A stretch of 64,000 nucleotides of DNA from an uncultured bacterium (GTDB lineage Bacteria; Bipolaricaulota; Bipolaricaulia; UBA7950; UBA9294), in contig CAIOGO010000004.1 of NCBI GenBank assembly GCA_903857865.1, forward strand, positions 1-64,000, in the 5' to 3' direction. Both the position numbers and the translations under genes were made by a program. Of this stretch, positions 43,001 to 51,729 are shown piece after piece; positions within the stretch are counted from its first letter, which is position 1; each line of letters opens with the position of its first letter. The notes below the pieces were generated by a model, which made no database searches, was not told the DNA's origin, and was given only the letters and a program-made list of their open reading frames with translations.

Positions 43001-44084
43001 CGATCGGGAGGAGGTCGGGAAGTTCGAGCGTCGACGGACGCACACTGAGCGCGACGTCGAGGACGTTGTTCGTTGGATCGGCATCGGCGATGCCGTAGGC
43101 GTCCTCGACCCATACTCGGACGGCGTAGGTCGTGGCACAGGACACCATGCGGTCGACATCAGAGGACGAGAGAACGGCCATGGACGACGTTCCGATCGCG
43201 CCGTCGTGCGCGCCGGAGGTTGTCAAGAGGAGACGAAGGGGCATCCCGGTAGAAAGGGCGGCGTTGACGTCGACGCGGCGATCCCTCTCCAGGCCTGCGA
43301 TCTGCGTCTCGGCGAAGAGGATCCACGCGTCACCCGGCACCGCGTCGGCGAGGCCGGCGAGCCCGGTCGCCTGCGGACTTCTGGTGCCCTGCGGGTCGGG
43401 CACGAACTGCCACGGCGTGAGCCCCTTGGCGTTGGCGGAGTCCGATGGTGCGATGGACCATCGCTCCCCGGTGCGTTCATCGACGCAGTAGACGGGGAAG
43501 AGGGCGAACCCGACGTGGAATGGACCCGCGGCGGCCTGTCCGGTATTCATGACGCCCGCCGTGATCGTGGCGGTCTCGCCCCACAACATGGGAGGTGTTG
43601 GCGTGACCTCCGCACTCACCGGGTGCAGCTCCGCCATGGGTGACAGAATCTCGAGCGACGCTGCAAGGCGGTTGTTGGACTCGCTCCCTTCGGGAATGAC
43701 CCCGGCCGGATCGACGACGACGATGATCTCGTACGCGCCCGGGGCGAGATCGGTTGTCGAAATCGTCGCAACGAACTGGAGAGCAAGGGGTCCGTCTCCC
43801 GCGGGAAAGACACCGAGGGCCGTGCCGCACGGCTCTTCGCGGTCGCGACGGCGCCACGTGATCTCGACCTCAGCATCGACCTCAAGCGGCGGCCCCGACC
43901 GCTCGACGATCGCCGCGGCTGTCACCGCTTCGCCGCTCATGACGGACGTTGCGGGTTCGAGGAAGACCTGGGAGACACGGAGATCGACGAGCGACTCCTG
44001 GCCTCCGATCGACGGACCCACGGCCGCCCACAAGAGACCCCCACAGAAGAGAAGCACAGCGCAACGCCAACGGCCTGCCAGCAT
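40017..44084 (-). CDS. Large exported CARDB-repeat and beta-propeller protein
   Basis: 1355 residues. A signal peptide (MLAGRWRCAVLLFCGGLLWA) is followed by about seven CARDB repeats with the same E-x-D-E-x-N-N hallmark (EGSESNNRL to EQDEANNAA) and, from about residue 1030, a PQQ-like/Kelch-type propeller (VLAASDDGVLHAF, AYVATASGTLHRF, AYVGTDVGVTVV, VYVGTSAGRVIAF, FYAGTSDGNLYVV). A stalk with a terminal propeller head is the inferred architecture. Same operon as the 37183 and 44147 genes. Confidence 0.88.
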   Translation of the reverse strand: MLAGRWRCAVLLFCGGLLWAAVGPSIGGQESLVDLRVSQVFLEPATSVMSGEAVTAAAIVERSGPPLEVDAEVEITWRRRDREEPCGTALGVFPAGDGPLALQFVATISTTDLAPGAYEIIVVVDPAGVIPEGSESNNRLAASLEILSPMAELHPVSAEVTPTPPMLWGETATITAGVMNTGQAAAGPFHVGFALFPVYCVDERTGERWSIAPSDSANAKGLTPWQFVPDPQGTRSPQATGLAGLADAVPGDAWILFAETQIAGLERDRRVDVNAALSTGMPLRLLLTTSGAHDGAIGTSSMAVLSSSDVDRMVSCATTYAVRVWVEDAYGIADADPTNNVLDVALSVRPSTLELPDLLPIAASFSRPMPLNWDDDVDIEVLVANRGGGTAPSGGAVGIAVAFSYRAAGATSWTPLVTRTIERLGIDEDSSTDTVEATIDASPSALDLVPGSYELRIVVDDGNAIPEQDEHNNEIVLGFSVQGTELHPVGLEVSSASIRQGDSVNVAATIENTGERSLDGFTVGFYVGEARFDTFTYRANATGDPGLEREDRMRAQGVLNTEDLVPGIYSLRVVVDPDNRVSELDETNNVISATITVLPPTERLAELYVSEVTLSPASPIPSGGSVVTRASVRNGGTIDAGRFSVTFLVVRDDGLPWALGRLDCSENAPAANQGACACQATTGLARGASRWVEYAFWTAGWPEGRYVLHVWVDPPIPGAVDGEVRELDETNNEMVLSFSLGRPSTGGATDEPNLVVEALSLQPAIAPAGAPSTVLLATVANRGAKPAEPFSVDVRWARSDGAGLLLARLSVDGLGPSQSVTLRQEIGLGSIGWACGDHTFQVIVDSSGKVAEAVETDNSATATYRVDCGASSSYGPDLVVALSAPSARDGLLTAGCPATAEITVANRGALAAGAFRVELRQAGTVIGVQDLVSLAAQGSTILHIDLNTDSAGILHLSAIVDVEGRVAEQDEANNAADLTVTVAAREASSATRLGGPYRGAVGFVLLDTASGTVLAASDDGVLHAFARGSPPTALYDASLNDAAKITGLALDRGTAVRTAYVATASGTLHRFALSSGGRIGSAVHVGNTATALALDSAGTAYVGTDVGVTVVKRTGETSTTIPLGERAVDLAVDTSGSLIYVLTPTALYAVSSATQTVVCSVGGFGGEATALALGPTGVYVGTSAGRVIAFSPCTSFGSIGTAMLRGWSTDLSTAGGAVASLAVYSETAADPVYAALCEGGAGRISALSLSGQPLWTYSGAGTALTCPGGDLAVDRRRGRVSFAETSGTIRILSDRGEVLFVEDALAGLGKSIRSGVVMDSYVGESDGVSRFAELFYAGTSDGNLYVVETVRGGCP

Positions 44085-44146
44085 CCCCGCCCCCTTGCTC
44101 CTTTGCTTCGGCTCCTCTTCGTTTCTCGTTCGGTCCCTACCGCCAG

Positions 44147-46336
44147 CTACTCGAATTGACTCAGATCAAACGCGTACAGGTGTCCATCCGACGACGCGAC
44201 CAGCAGGGTAAACGTCTCCGGGTCGATGATCGGTCGCAATAGGCTCGCGGGCGCCGTTCCGCCATCCTCCGGCTTGAACAGGAACGGCACTGCGGTTGCC
44301 CAGACGGTCACGCTCTCGTACTTCTCTAGGTTGCGATCCCATGCCTGCAGGATGGGGCGCGTCGTCCGTCCCTCGCGCATCTGGCCGGACACGAACATGA
44401 CGGCCGCGTCGTCCCCCGCCGCGTTCGCGAGGAGCGTGGGTCCGACCGCAACGGCTGACGGCTCGAGTCGCCGAGTCGACGTCGTCGTGTTGCGGAATCC
44501 CCGACCGTGGTCGTACTCGACCCGCGCCATCTCGCCGATGTCGCTCGCCAGGTAGATCACCGCGTCATCATCAGCGCTCACCAACGACATCCCGACGACC
44601 GATCGGAGAGGATCGGTCTCCGCAAGCTGAGTGCACGTGCCGACTTTCACCGCGAGGTCGACCGCGTGGAGGAGGCCGGACTGCGTCCCGAAGAAGAGCG
44701 CAGTCTCCCTCTGGTTCTTCAAGAGATCCGTTGTCACGCGATCCTGGAGGTCGTACGTGCACTCGCCTCCGCTCGGGAGGATCCCGCGCACGATCTCGTC
44801 CGTTGCGATCCACAGGGCGCCGGTGGAGTCGACGTACGCGGGTGCCGAGGTCACGGCGCCGTACTGCGTCACCTTGCGCAGGGCTTGGCCGTTCGCGGCG
44901 TCGAGAACGAACGCCCCGTTCTCCGAACCGACGATGATCTTCGCACCGTCGGCGGACAGGACGAGGTGCGTCTCTCCCTTCACGATGTCGGACGTCGCAC
45001 TCTGCCACAGGTCGACGAGGAAGGCGGCCTCCTCCTTCTCGACGCCCTCGAGCGCGTAGACTCGGCCATCGCTCGCCCCGACGAACACGCGGTAGGCCGC
45101 GGTGGTCGCGTCGTAGGTAGCGATAGGGCCGGTGAGCGTCCGTCCCGACGGAGCGGACCACGTCCCCTTCTCCTCGCCGGTTCGCACCTTGAGGACGTGC
45201 AGCGTGTCGCCGCTCGCGTCCTTCGCCACGTGGAACACCAGGCCGCCGGCCACCGCCGGCTCGACCTGGACCGATGTCGTGGTGATGCATCCCTCCGAGC
45301 AGCACGACGACTTCGCTGGGAAGGTCCACAAGTCGACCGTCGAATAGAACTGGGAGAGCGCGAACTGGTCGGGGAGGAAGATGTCTTGAGACGTTCCGCT
45401 CCCGTCGGCCGGCTGCACAGTGATGCGGATTTGGACAGGGTTTGCCCGGCCGAGGACGTCGCCAGCGTTCGCGACGTCACTACGGGGAGCGAACAAGCGG
45501 CTGAAGGCGTCGTAGTTGAGCGTGATGATGATGAAGCCCGACTTGCCAGGATCGCCAAGCGAGACAATCTTCGACAACTGGACGGGGTTCCCAGACGCGT
45601 CGGTGACGAGGGGTGCGAACTCGTTGGCCGGAGCGGTCAACCCGAGCCGGTAGTAGCCGTACACTGCGAGGTCACTGCCGGACAGGGTTTCCGTGCCGAC
45701 GTTGTAGACATTGACGGTCAGACTCGTCTGGAGGCGGCCCATGCGGCACGTGGGAAACGGATCGCGCACCGCGAGTTGCGAGATGTGACGGCCTTCGCGA
45801 AGCAGGGTCAGCGTGTACTTGTCCGAACTCTCCGCCGTTGCCCCGGCGCAGGGCCCGCGCGGTGCGGTGTTGTCGCAGGGATCCGTGTCGCCGAGAGCGT
45901 CCCGCGGGTCGGCGTCCGCCGAGAAAGCGTAGATGCCGGGCAGGAGCGCGGACGTGTCGAACAAGACGACCGGTCGCTTCTCCTCGCCGGGTTCGAGGCC
46001 GGACACGACTTGCGTTCCCAGTCTGCCGTGCTCGCCCGAGATGATCTCGGTGAAGAAGAAATCGACCTCGAATTCTCCCACGGCAACGGTCGCGTCGTTC
46101 TTCACGAGGGCGCTGACGCGCACCGTGTCCCCGACGATGCCCTTATCGAGGCCGAGGGTTGTGCGGTCCACCTGCAACGGCCCTTCGACGAGGCCGATCT
46201 GAAGAGATTCAACCGAGATGTCGGCCCCAGCAACGGCGAGGCCGCCGATCGCGAGGATGGCGACTAGACTCGCGACGATGCCCGCGGCGCGGATCCGTCG
46301 TCCAGACACCTTTTCCACAGCAAACGCCTCTAGCAT
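44147..46336 (-). CDS. Exported CARDB-like + PQQ-type beta-propeller protein
   Basis: 729 residues. Signal/anchor (about residues 20-40), one or two CARDB-like domains (DPRDALGDTDPCDNTAP), a middle domain, and a C-terminal propeller (VFVGASDGRVYALEG, IIVGSENGAFVLDAANG, ALFFGTQSGLLHAVDL, LLVASSDGHLYAFDL). Cys pairs SSCCSEGC suggest disulfides. The ATG at 46336 follows AAGGAGGG. A propeller reading many 'DGxLYAF' blades is usually structural or ligand-binding, not a quinoprotein dehydrogenase; no PQQ catalytic Asp can be assigned. Confidence 0.85.
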   Translation of the reverse strand: MLEAFAVEKVSGRRIRAAGIVASLVAILAIGGLAVAGADISVESLQIGLVEGPLQVDRTTLGLDKGIVGDTVRVSALVKNDATVAVGEFEVDFFFTEIISGEHGRLGTQVVSGLEPGEEKRPVVLFDTSALLPGIYAFSADADPRDALGDTDPCDNTAPRGPCAGATAESSDKYTLTLLREGRHISQLAVRDPFPTCRMGRLQTSLTVNVYNVGTETLSGSDLAVYGYYRLGLTAPANEFAPLVTDASGNPVQLSKIVSLGDPGKSGFIIITLNYDAFSRLFAPRSDVANAGDVLGRANPVQIRITVQPADGSGTSQDIFLPDQFALSQFYSTVDLWTFPAKSSCCSEGCITTTSVQVEPAVAGGLVFHVAKDASGDTLHVLKVRTGEEKGTWSAPSGRTLTGPIATYDATTAAYRVFVGASDGRVYALEGVEKEEAAFLVDLWQSATSDIVKGETHLVLSADGAKIIVGSENGAFVLDAANGQALRKVTQYGAVTSAPAYVDSTGALWIATDEIVRGILPSGGECTYDLQDRVTTDLLKNQRETALFFGTQSGLLHAVDLAVKVGTCTQLAETDPLRSVVGMSLVSADDDAVIYLASDIGEMARVEYDHGRGFRNTTTSTRRLEPSAVAVGPTLLANAAGDDAAVMFVSGQMREGRTTRPILQAWDRNLEKYESVTVWATAVPFLFKPEDGGTAPASLLRPIIDPETFTLLVASSDGHLYAFDLSQFE

Positions 46337-46408
46337 GCGCCCTCCTTGCCTCCACGCCACCGCGCTGCGGCGCCCTTCCCCCCGTCTTTTCCCGCCGGAG
46401 ACTTCTCG

Positions 46409-47245
46409 CTAGATCGCCAACTGCAGGAAGATCCCCACCTCCATGCCGAAGACGCCGATACCCTCCGGGATCACGGCAAGTCCCGCCCGAATGTGGTCGG
46501 CCTTGACAGCGCCCACGGCGAGAGCCCGCTCGAAGTCGATGGCCACGATGCGATAGGTGGAAGCCGGCAGAGTGAGCTCGCGACTGAGCAGGAATTCCCG
46601 CGGGTTTCGCAAGAAGGTGGCCCGCTCCGGTGAGTCCACCGGCAGCCGATCCAGATCCTTCATCGCGGTGCGCAGGGTCTCCAGCGCCTCGGCAGTCAGC
46701 CGGGCAATCAACGCCAGCATGTCCTCAATCTGCTGCGTGGGCGACCCGTCGCTCGTGCGCATGGTTCCGCCGACTTCGCCGGCCACCGGCTCGTGGGCCT
46801 CCTGCAGGAAGATGCCCACGTTGCGATAGAAGATGCCGAGTCCTTTGGGTTCGAAGACGAGTCCTTCGAGAGGTTCGGCGACGCCGAACCATGCGTCCTC
46901 GGCGGCCTCCGGCACCATGGAGAAGTCGATCGCCGTGATCTGGAACGCGCTTGGCGCCAGATCGATCGATGCGGTCACCGTCTGGTTTGCCAGGTAATCT
47001 CGCGGAGCCCCCATGAAGAGAGCGTGCAGCTCCGGTGCCAGATTGAGGACGACGGCCAGCCGCACGAGCGCCGGCAAATCATCTTCGGGAAGCAGTGTCA
47101 CCGTGCGGAGAATGCGCTCCGCGACTCGCTCCTCCTGTCCTAGGGCGGCGAACACCGACCCGACGACAGCCAAGCCGACGAGAAGCACTAGCAACCAGGA
47201 ATGCCACATAGACCGAAGGCCGACCTCCGCCCGCCGATGTGTCAT
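46409..47245 (-). CDS. Exported protein with an internal two-fold duplication, unknown family
   Basis: 278 residues. Signal/anchor (WLLVLLVGLAVVGSVFAALG), then two similar halves: NxTVTASIDLAPSAFQITAIDF...LGIFYRNVGIFLQE and RELTLPASTYRIVAIDF...IGVFGMEVGIFLQ. Unknown function, first gene of the CARDB operon. The ATG at 47245 is favoured by a promoter at 47267-47295 and by AAGGAGGT 8 bases upstream, although another in-frame ATG at 47323 also has a perfect AAAGGAGGT. Confidence 0.8.
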   Translation of the reverse strand: MTHRRAEVGLRSMWHSWLLVLLVGLAVVGSVFAALGQEERVAERILRTVTLLPEDDLPALVRLAVVLNLAPELHALFMGAPRDYLANQTVTASIDLAPSAFQITAIDFSMVPEAAEDAWFGVAEPLEGLVFEPKGLGIFYRNVGIFLQEAHEPVAGEVGGTMRTSDGSPTQQIEDMLALIARLTAEALETLRTAMKDLDRLPVDSPERATFLRNPREFLLSRELTLPASTYRIVAIDFERALAVGAVKADHIRAGLAVIPEGIGVFGMEVGIFLQLAI

Positions 47246-47604
47246 GCGCATTACCTCCTTAGGACGACTATAGCTCTGGACAAGACGAATGTGAAACGAC
47301 CTCCGAGAGCCGGTGTTCTTCATAAGAACCTCCTTTCCTTTCTGCGTCGGCACAAGGTTGGACGAGGACGCACCGTACGTACCCGTGAGGGGCGGGGCGG
47401 TTTCCCAGCGAGTGTCGAAGTCGGCTGTCAGGTGGAAAGCGGCTCTTGTCCCCTTCTCGCATTGGGCATGCGGTGAGGCTCAGCGTGTGACCCTCGTGCT
47501 CTGTGGAGGCGGGGGAATCCTCCAGTTTGCGCGAGACGCATGGCAAGGTCGGGGGCGCAAGATCGAGGCTAGACTTGCGACAGGGAACCGTGAAGGAGCA
47601 GGAG
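47246..47604. other. Divergent intergenic region
   Basis: Holds the CARDB-operon promoter (47267-47295) and, on the minus strand, an upstream AAAGGAGGTTCTTATG at 47323. Nothing else recognised; the plus-strand gene has no clear promoter. Confidence 0.4.
47267..47295 (-). promoter_or_regulatory. Promoter of the CARDB operon
   Basis: The minus strand has TTCACA (47295-47290), a 17-base spacer and TATAGT (47272-47267), placing transcription start near 47260, ahead of AAGGAGGT and the ATG at 47245. Confidence 0.75.
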
Positions 47605-48471
47605 TTGATCGAGAGAATCGTGAGCCAATACCTTCTGTTGTCCCTCGCGGGACTGGCTGGTGCGGCCTTCGTCGCAGTGGCGCTCAGCGGCGCCGTGCAA
47701 GCTCCGGAGGTCGGCATTCCGGTCGTGGACTCACCGTGGCCCCCGAGCGCCGTGGAGCGGATGGAGCGCTACGGCGAGTATGTCGTCCGAATCTGGAAGA
47801 GCCTCGATGAGGCGGCGCCGAGCTTCTATCGCGTTGTGACCGTCGATCTTGGCGACGCTCGCCTGGTCTGCGTCGACTGGGCCACGGGACTGGGAAAGCT
47901 GTCCGGCCAGGACATCGACGGGAGCGGCCATCCCAACGTGATCATCGAAAGCTACAGCGGTGGCGCTCACTGCTGCTTCGCGACGTTTGTCTACGATCTC
48001 GCCGAAACGCTCCTTCCGATTGACCTTCCTGCGTCGCCCGGGGGCAATGCGGCGGGCGAGTTCGTCGACCTGGATGGCGACTCCGTGTTCGAGTTCCGGA
48101 CGTGCGACGACTCGTTCGCCTACGACTACTGCTGCTTCGCCGGGTCGCCGTGCGTTCCTGCCGTCCTCGTCTACGACTCCGGGCAAAGGCGCTACGCCCC
48201 CAAGAGCTACGCCTATCCGGAGCTCTATCGCGATCCGATCCGCCTCGATACCGAGCACGCGAAACTTACCCTCACAGGCGGTGGGGACGCTGGTTGGGAC
48301 GGGACGCCGAAGTGCGACGTGCTTCCGCTCGTCCTCGACTACCTGTACTCGGGAGACCCAGAGGCGGCATGGGATGCGCTCGAGACCTACTATCTGTTCT
48401 CAGACAGGGACGCGTTCCGCGCCGAGATCGAAGCGGTTCTCGGCGCGAGTCCGTACTTCGCGACGCCGTAG
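47605..48471 (+). CDS. Exported protein with calcium-type D-x-D-G-S-G loop, unknown family
   Basis: 288 residues from a TTG at 47605 (AAGGAG six bases upstream); GTG at 47590 is an alternative. A membrane/signal segment (YLLLSLAGLAGAAFVAVALSG) precedes a globular domain with DIDGSGHPNVIIESYSGGAHCC and DLDGDSVFEFRTCDD, FG-GAP/dockerin-like calcium loops, and several Cys pairs. No family recognised beyond VCBS/FG-GAP-like loops. Probably secreted. Confidence 0.7.
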   Translation: MIERIVSQYLLLSLAGLAGAAFVAVALSGAVQAPEVGIPVVDSPWPPSAVERMERYGEYVVRIWKSLDEAAPSFYRVVTVDLGDARLVCVDWATGLGKLSGQDIDGSGHPNVIIESYSGGAHCCFATFVYDLAETLLPIDLPASPGGNAAGEFVDLDGDSVFEFRTCDDSFAYDYCCFAGSPCVPAVLVYDSGQRRYAPKSYAYPELYRDPIRLDTEHAKLTLTGGGDAGWDGTPKCDVLPLVLDYLYSGDPEAAWDALETYYLFSDRDAFRAEIEAVLGASPYFATP

Positions 48472-48489
48472 CGTCGCGCCGCTGCCTCT

Positions 48490-49758
48490 TCAGCGCCCCT
48501 TCGCTGCAGGCGGCCCCTCCTCCGCCCACAGCCGCACGAGGTGGATGCAGGTCTCGACGGCCCTTCCCATCTCCTCCACGCTCGCCCATTCCTGCGGACC
48601 GTGCGGATTGTGCACTCCGGCGAAGAGGTTTGGCGTCGGGAGTCCGCGCTCGGTGAGTTGTGACCCATCCGTGCCTCCGCGGACGGGCACCTCGATCGGG
48701 GCGACTCCGGCGCGCCGCACGGCTTCCAGCGCGAGTTCGGCTGGCCGCATGTCTTTCTCCAGCCAGTAGCGCATATTGCGGTACTGGCGGGTGATCGTGC
48801 ACGTGACCTTCGCGCGGGGCTCGAGCTTGGCGACCGCGTCGGCTGCCGCGCGGAGGGCCTCACCGTGCGCTTCCAGTTCGTCGAGTTCGAAGTCCCGCAG
48901 GATGAACGCAAGCTCGGCCTCCGCGGCCGTGCCTTGGAGATGGACCAGATGGATGAAGCCTTCCCGGCCGGCCGTCGTCTCCGGCGATCGCGCGTACTGT
49001 GGAAGTAGGCCGATCACCTTCGCGGCAAGGGTCAGCGCGTTCACCATGCGGCCCTTCGCCTTTCCGGGATGGATCGCCACGCCGTGGATTCGGAGGACGG
49101 CGCGGTCGGCGGAGAACGTCTCGTAGGTGACTTCCCCGAGCGCCTCGCCGTCGAGCGTGTAGGCGACGTCGGCCGCCAGCTCCTCGAGCGTGAGGTGGCC
49201 AATGCCGGTGCCCGTCTCTTCGTCTGGCGTGAAGCAGAGGCGGACGCGACCGTGCGGGATCGAGGGGTCTGCGAGCAGGAGTTCGGCGCAGGTGACGATG
49301 GCGGCCACTCCCGCCTTGTCGTCGGCGCCGAGGAGGGTGGTTCCGTCCGCGGTGATGATCGTGCCACCTCGTCGGGCCGCCAGCGCGGGCTCCTTCGCCG
49401 GATCGATGATCACGCTGGGGTCCCCCGGCAGCGTGAGGACGCCGCCGCGATAGTCCCGGTGGACGATGGGCTTGACGCCGCTCGCGGCAAAGTCGGATGC
49501 CGTGTCGACGTGAGCAAGAAGAGCGACGGTCGGCGCGGCACGCCGTACGGTTGCCGGTACGGTGGCAAGCACGAACCCCGCGGCGTTCAGTTCGACGTCG
49601 GCTGCGCCGAGATCCTCAAGTTCGGCCTTGAGGATTCGCTGGAGGTCGAGTTGCCGAGCGGTGGTCGGCACCGTCTCCGATGTCTCGTCGCTCTGCGTGT
49701 CGATGCGCGCGTAGCGAACCAACCTCTCCTCGAGCCGCTTGGCCATAGTCTCGTTCAT
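48490..49758 (-). CDS. pepT: Peptidase T (tripeptide aminopeptidase)
   Basis: 422 residues. A dinuclear zinc M20 peptidase removing N-terminal residues from tripeptides. Ligands: H83 and D85 (LLAHVDTASD), D146 (GADDKAG), E180/E181 (TPDEETG), D203 (YTLDGE) and the C-terminal His in GVHNPHG. The lid/dimerisation domain is present. The ATG at 49758 (MNETMAKRL) is the only start aligning with the family. Confidence 0.95.
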   Translation of the reverse strand: MNETMAKRLEERLVRYARIDTQSDETSETVPTTARQLDLQRILKAELEDLGAADVELNAAGFVLATVPATVRRAAPTVALLAHVDTASDFAASGVKPIVHRDYRGGVLTLPGDPSVIIDPAKEPALAARRGGTIITADGTTLLGADDKAGVAAIVTCAELLLADPSIPHGRVRLCFTPDEETGTGIGHLTLEELAADVAYTLDGEALGEVTYETFSADRAVLRIHGVAIHPGKAKGRMVNALTLAAKVIGLLPQYARSPETTAGREGFIHLVHLQGTAAEAELAFILRDFELDELEAHGEALRAAADAVAKLEPRAKVTCTITRQYRNMRYWLEKDMRPAELALEAVRRAGVAPIEVPVRGGTDGSQLTERGLPTPNLFAGVHNPHGPQEWASVEEMGRAVETCIHLVRLWAEEGPPAAKGR

Positions 49759-49799
49759 CAAAGAGACCCCTCCCTGCACCTTGTTTGTTTCGTCTGGCA

Positions 49800-50369
49800 C
49801 TAAGCCACCTTGGGAAGCCGATCGACCTTGTCGGTGTGGCGCGCGTAGTAGTCCTCGCGCAGGAGACTCATGACGACCCCGTCGAGAAGTCGGCCGTTCT
49901 TGAACACGGACTCGCGCAGCCGGATGCACTCCACGAAGCCGGAACGACCGGCGAGCGCGATGGCCTTCGAGATGCCGGAGTGCGTCCAGAGATGGACCTC
50001 ACGCAGCCCAAGCTCGTCGAACAGGAAGCCGAGCAGGACCTCCTGGGCGTCGAATCCGATGCCGGTTCCCCAGAACTCCCTACTGACGACGATCCCGATG
50101 CTCGCGGACAGGCGGTGTTGCTCGCCGGTGTACGAAACGAATCCGGCGAGCCGTCCTGACGCCTTCTCGACGATCGCCAAGCGTGCGCTGTCTCGCTCAT
50201 ACGAAAACTCGCGCGTCTCCAGGCGCTTGATGTGCATTTCTTCCGTGTAGTCTGGCGGAAGCCCCTTGGGCCACGCCTGGGTATCCAGGTCGTTGCGTAG
50301 GTCAGCGAACAGCCTCTGGTCCTCGCGGCGCTCTTCGCGCAGTACGACGAGCTTTCCCTCAAGCGACAT
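49800..50369 (-). CDS. GNAT N-acetyltransferase (RimJ/RimL-like)
   Basis: 189 residues. Acetyl-CoA-binding motif A region VVSREFWGTGIGFDAQEV and the downstream helix FDELGLREVHLWTH and GFVECIRLRE typical of RimJ/RimL/SpeG-like enzymes. Substrate unknown. The ATG at 50369 overlaps the preceding GNAT gene by 11 bases with GGGAGAG upstream. Confidence 0.85.
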   Translation of the reverse strand: MSLEGKLVVLREERREDQRLFADLRNDLDTQAWPKGLPPDYTEEMHIKRLETREFSYERDSARLAIVEKASGRLAGFVSYTGEQHRLSASIGIVVSREFWGTGIGFDAQEVLLGFLFDELGLREVHLWTHSGISKAIALAGRSGFVECIRLRESVFKNGRLLDGVVMSLLREDYYARHTDKVDRLPKVA

Positions 50370-50931
50370 AACGTCTCTCCCGCATGGCGGTCCATTCGCC
50401 GCGGAGAAGATCCAGGGCAACATGGCTGTAGAAGGAGCCGGCGTGCAGGCCGCCGCGCGGCTGGCGCCCGGCTTCCGAGAACCGGTTGTGAAGGGCGAAG
50501 GCCAGGGCGGGCTCGTTCCATGACGCAACCCAGCCGCTTACGACGTGAGCCGGAGTCTCTTCGAACAGGAAGGCAAGGGCGACCGCGAGCACCGCGGAAC
50601 CGATTCCCCGCCGTTGCTGCGCCGGGGCAATGACGACGCAGGCCGAAGGACAGTGCGGATCCCACTCCCAATCGGCGCGGACGTGGCCGAGGAGCGCGCC
50701 CGACGTCGTGTCGACGACGGCCAACGTCCACGACTCGCTCTCCTTCTGCCAATGCTCAAGGATTCCCTCCACGTGGCGTGCAGAAAGCGGCGCCAGGTCG
50801 GGGAACCCGTCGGGCAGGTAGCGCCTTCCCTCGAGAGCAGGGTCATTGAGGTAGGCGTAGAGCGCGTGGACATCCGTGGGCTCAAAGGCGCGCAGCGCAA
50901 TCCCGTCTCTCTTCAAGCTGAACGGCAGCAT
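50359..50931 (-). CDS. GNAT N-acetyltransferase
   Basis: 190 residues. Acetyl-CoA motif APAQQRRGIGSAVLAVAL (QxxGxG variant), preceded by LLGHVRADWEWDP. Substrate unknown. The start follows AGAGAGGGAG. Coupled to the next GNAT gene by overlap, so the two likely act together. Confidence 0.85.
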   Translation of the reverse strand: MLPFSLKRDGIALRAFEPTDVHALYAYLNDPALEGRRYLPDGFPDLAPLSARHVEGILEHWQKESESWTLAVVDTTSGALLGHVRADWEWDPHCPSACVVIAPAQQRRGIGSAVLAVALAFLFEETPAHVVSGWVASWNEPALAFALHNRFSEAGRQPRGGLHAGSFYSHVALDLLRGEWTAMRERRYVA

Positions 50932-51009
50932 GGTCTCCCTCTCTATCCGTGCGCGAGTCTACCGCGGCCCTAGGGCGGACTCCAACCTCGGACGGGCGGC
51001 GCGCCGTGC

Positions 51010-51015
51010 TATACT
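51010..51015 (+). promoter_or_regulatory. Probable -10 element for the 51046 gene
   Basis: TATACT, the same hexamer as at mutS, tpiA and tetR; GGAGGG follows at 51021. A -35 is not clear. Confidence 0.4.
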
Positions 51016-51045
51016 CCATTGGAGGGTGCTCCGGCCGTTCACCAG

Positions 51046-51639
51046 ATGGCGGCACATGGAGTGACGCTTGACGCGATGACGGACGAGAAGATCGGGCGAA
51101 GGCAGGAGGCGCGGCTCTCCGTGTGGGATCGGCTCTTCCACGGCTTCCCCGTCAGCCTCGATGAACTCGCCTTGGACAAGTTCTGCGAGGACGTATCTGT
51201 ACGCGACGAATGCGCGGCGTACGTCGTTCTCAGAGTCTGCACGACGCTGTCCCACTCCGCTCGGCCCACAGTGCGCTTTGCGCTTCGGGTTGCCATCCTC
51301 TACTGGTTCTCGAACATGGGCAGATGCCACGGCGAGGCGTGTAGGCCACTCCGGCCAAGAAGCTCGGCGTTTCGCCTCGGAGAAGCGATCGGAACGGGGC
51401 TCACGTGGGACGAGGCGGTCGCCGCGATGAAACGCAAGCCGATCGACTTCTCCGCCTACCTGTGGCTTCTCGAGGTTCTCGAAGCCGAATACGTCAGAGA
51501 GTGGAGTGCCACGTTCCCCGGCACGGAGCCGGCGTCGATCAGCGTGCTCTCCGGGCAACTTCAGAAGACCGAACACGCCAAGCGTTGGGATTCCGTTGCG
51601 GAGCCAGTGCCGGCACGCGGTCGTCGCGTGGGGAAGTGA
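51046..51639 (+). CDS. Hypothetical soluble protein, family not recognised
   Basis: 197 residues from the ATG at 51046; a TTG at 51019 and an ATG at 51076 are alternative starts. Predominantly helical, with no signal peptide, membrane segment or recognised motif. Three Cys (DECAAY, RVCTT, GRCHGEAC) do not form a clear metal site. It sits alone, convergent with the phosphopantetheinyl transferase. Confidence 0.6.
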   Translation: MAAHGVTLDAMTDEKIGRRQEARLSVWDRLFHGFPVSLDELALDKFCEDVSVRDECAAYVVLRVCTTLSHSARPTVRFALRVAILYWFSNMGRCHGEACRPLRPRSSAFRLGEAIGTGLTWDEAVAAMKRKPIDFSAYLWLLEVLEAEYVREWSATFPGTEPASISVLSGQLQKTEHAKRWDSVAEPVPARGRRVGK

Positions 51640-51729
51640 CGACAACGTCCGAGCGTCTTTGGGAGAGGCTCTTCTCGACGTGCCCCCGGCCCCGGCGATT
51701 GCCGGGCGGGGCGAGGCAGTTGTCTGTGA

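Noticed and set aside
49800-50931. Toxin-antitoxin pair (two overlapping GNAT genes)
   Set aside because: GNAT toxins are paired with a small RHH antitoxin; here both genes are GNATs and no RHH protein is adjacent.
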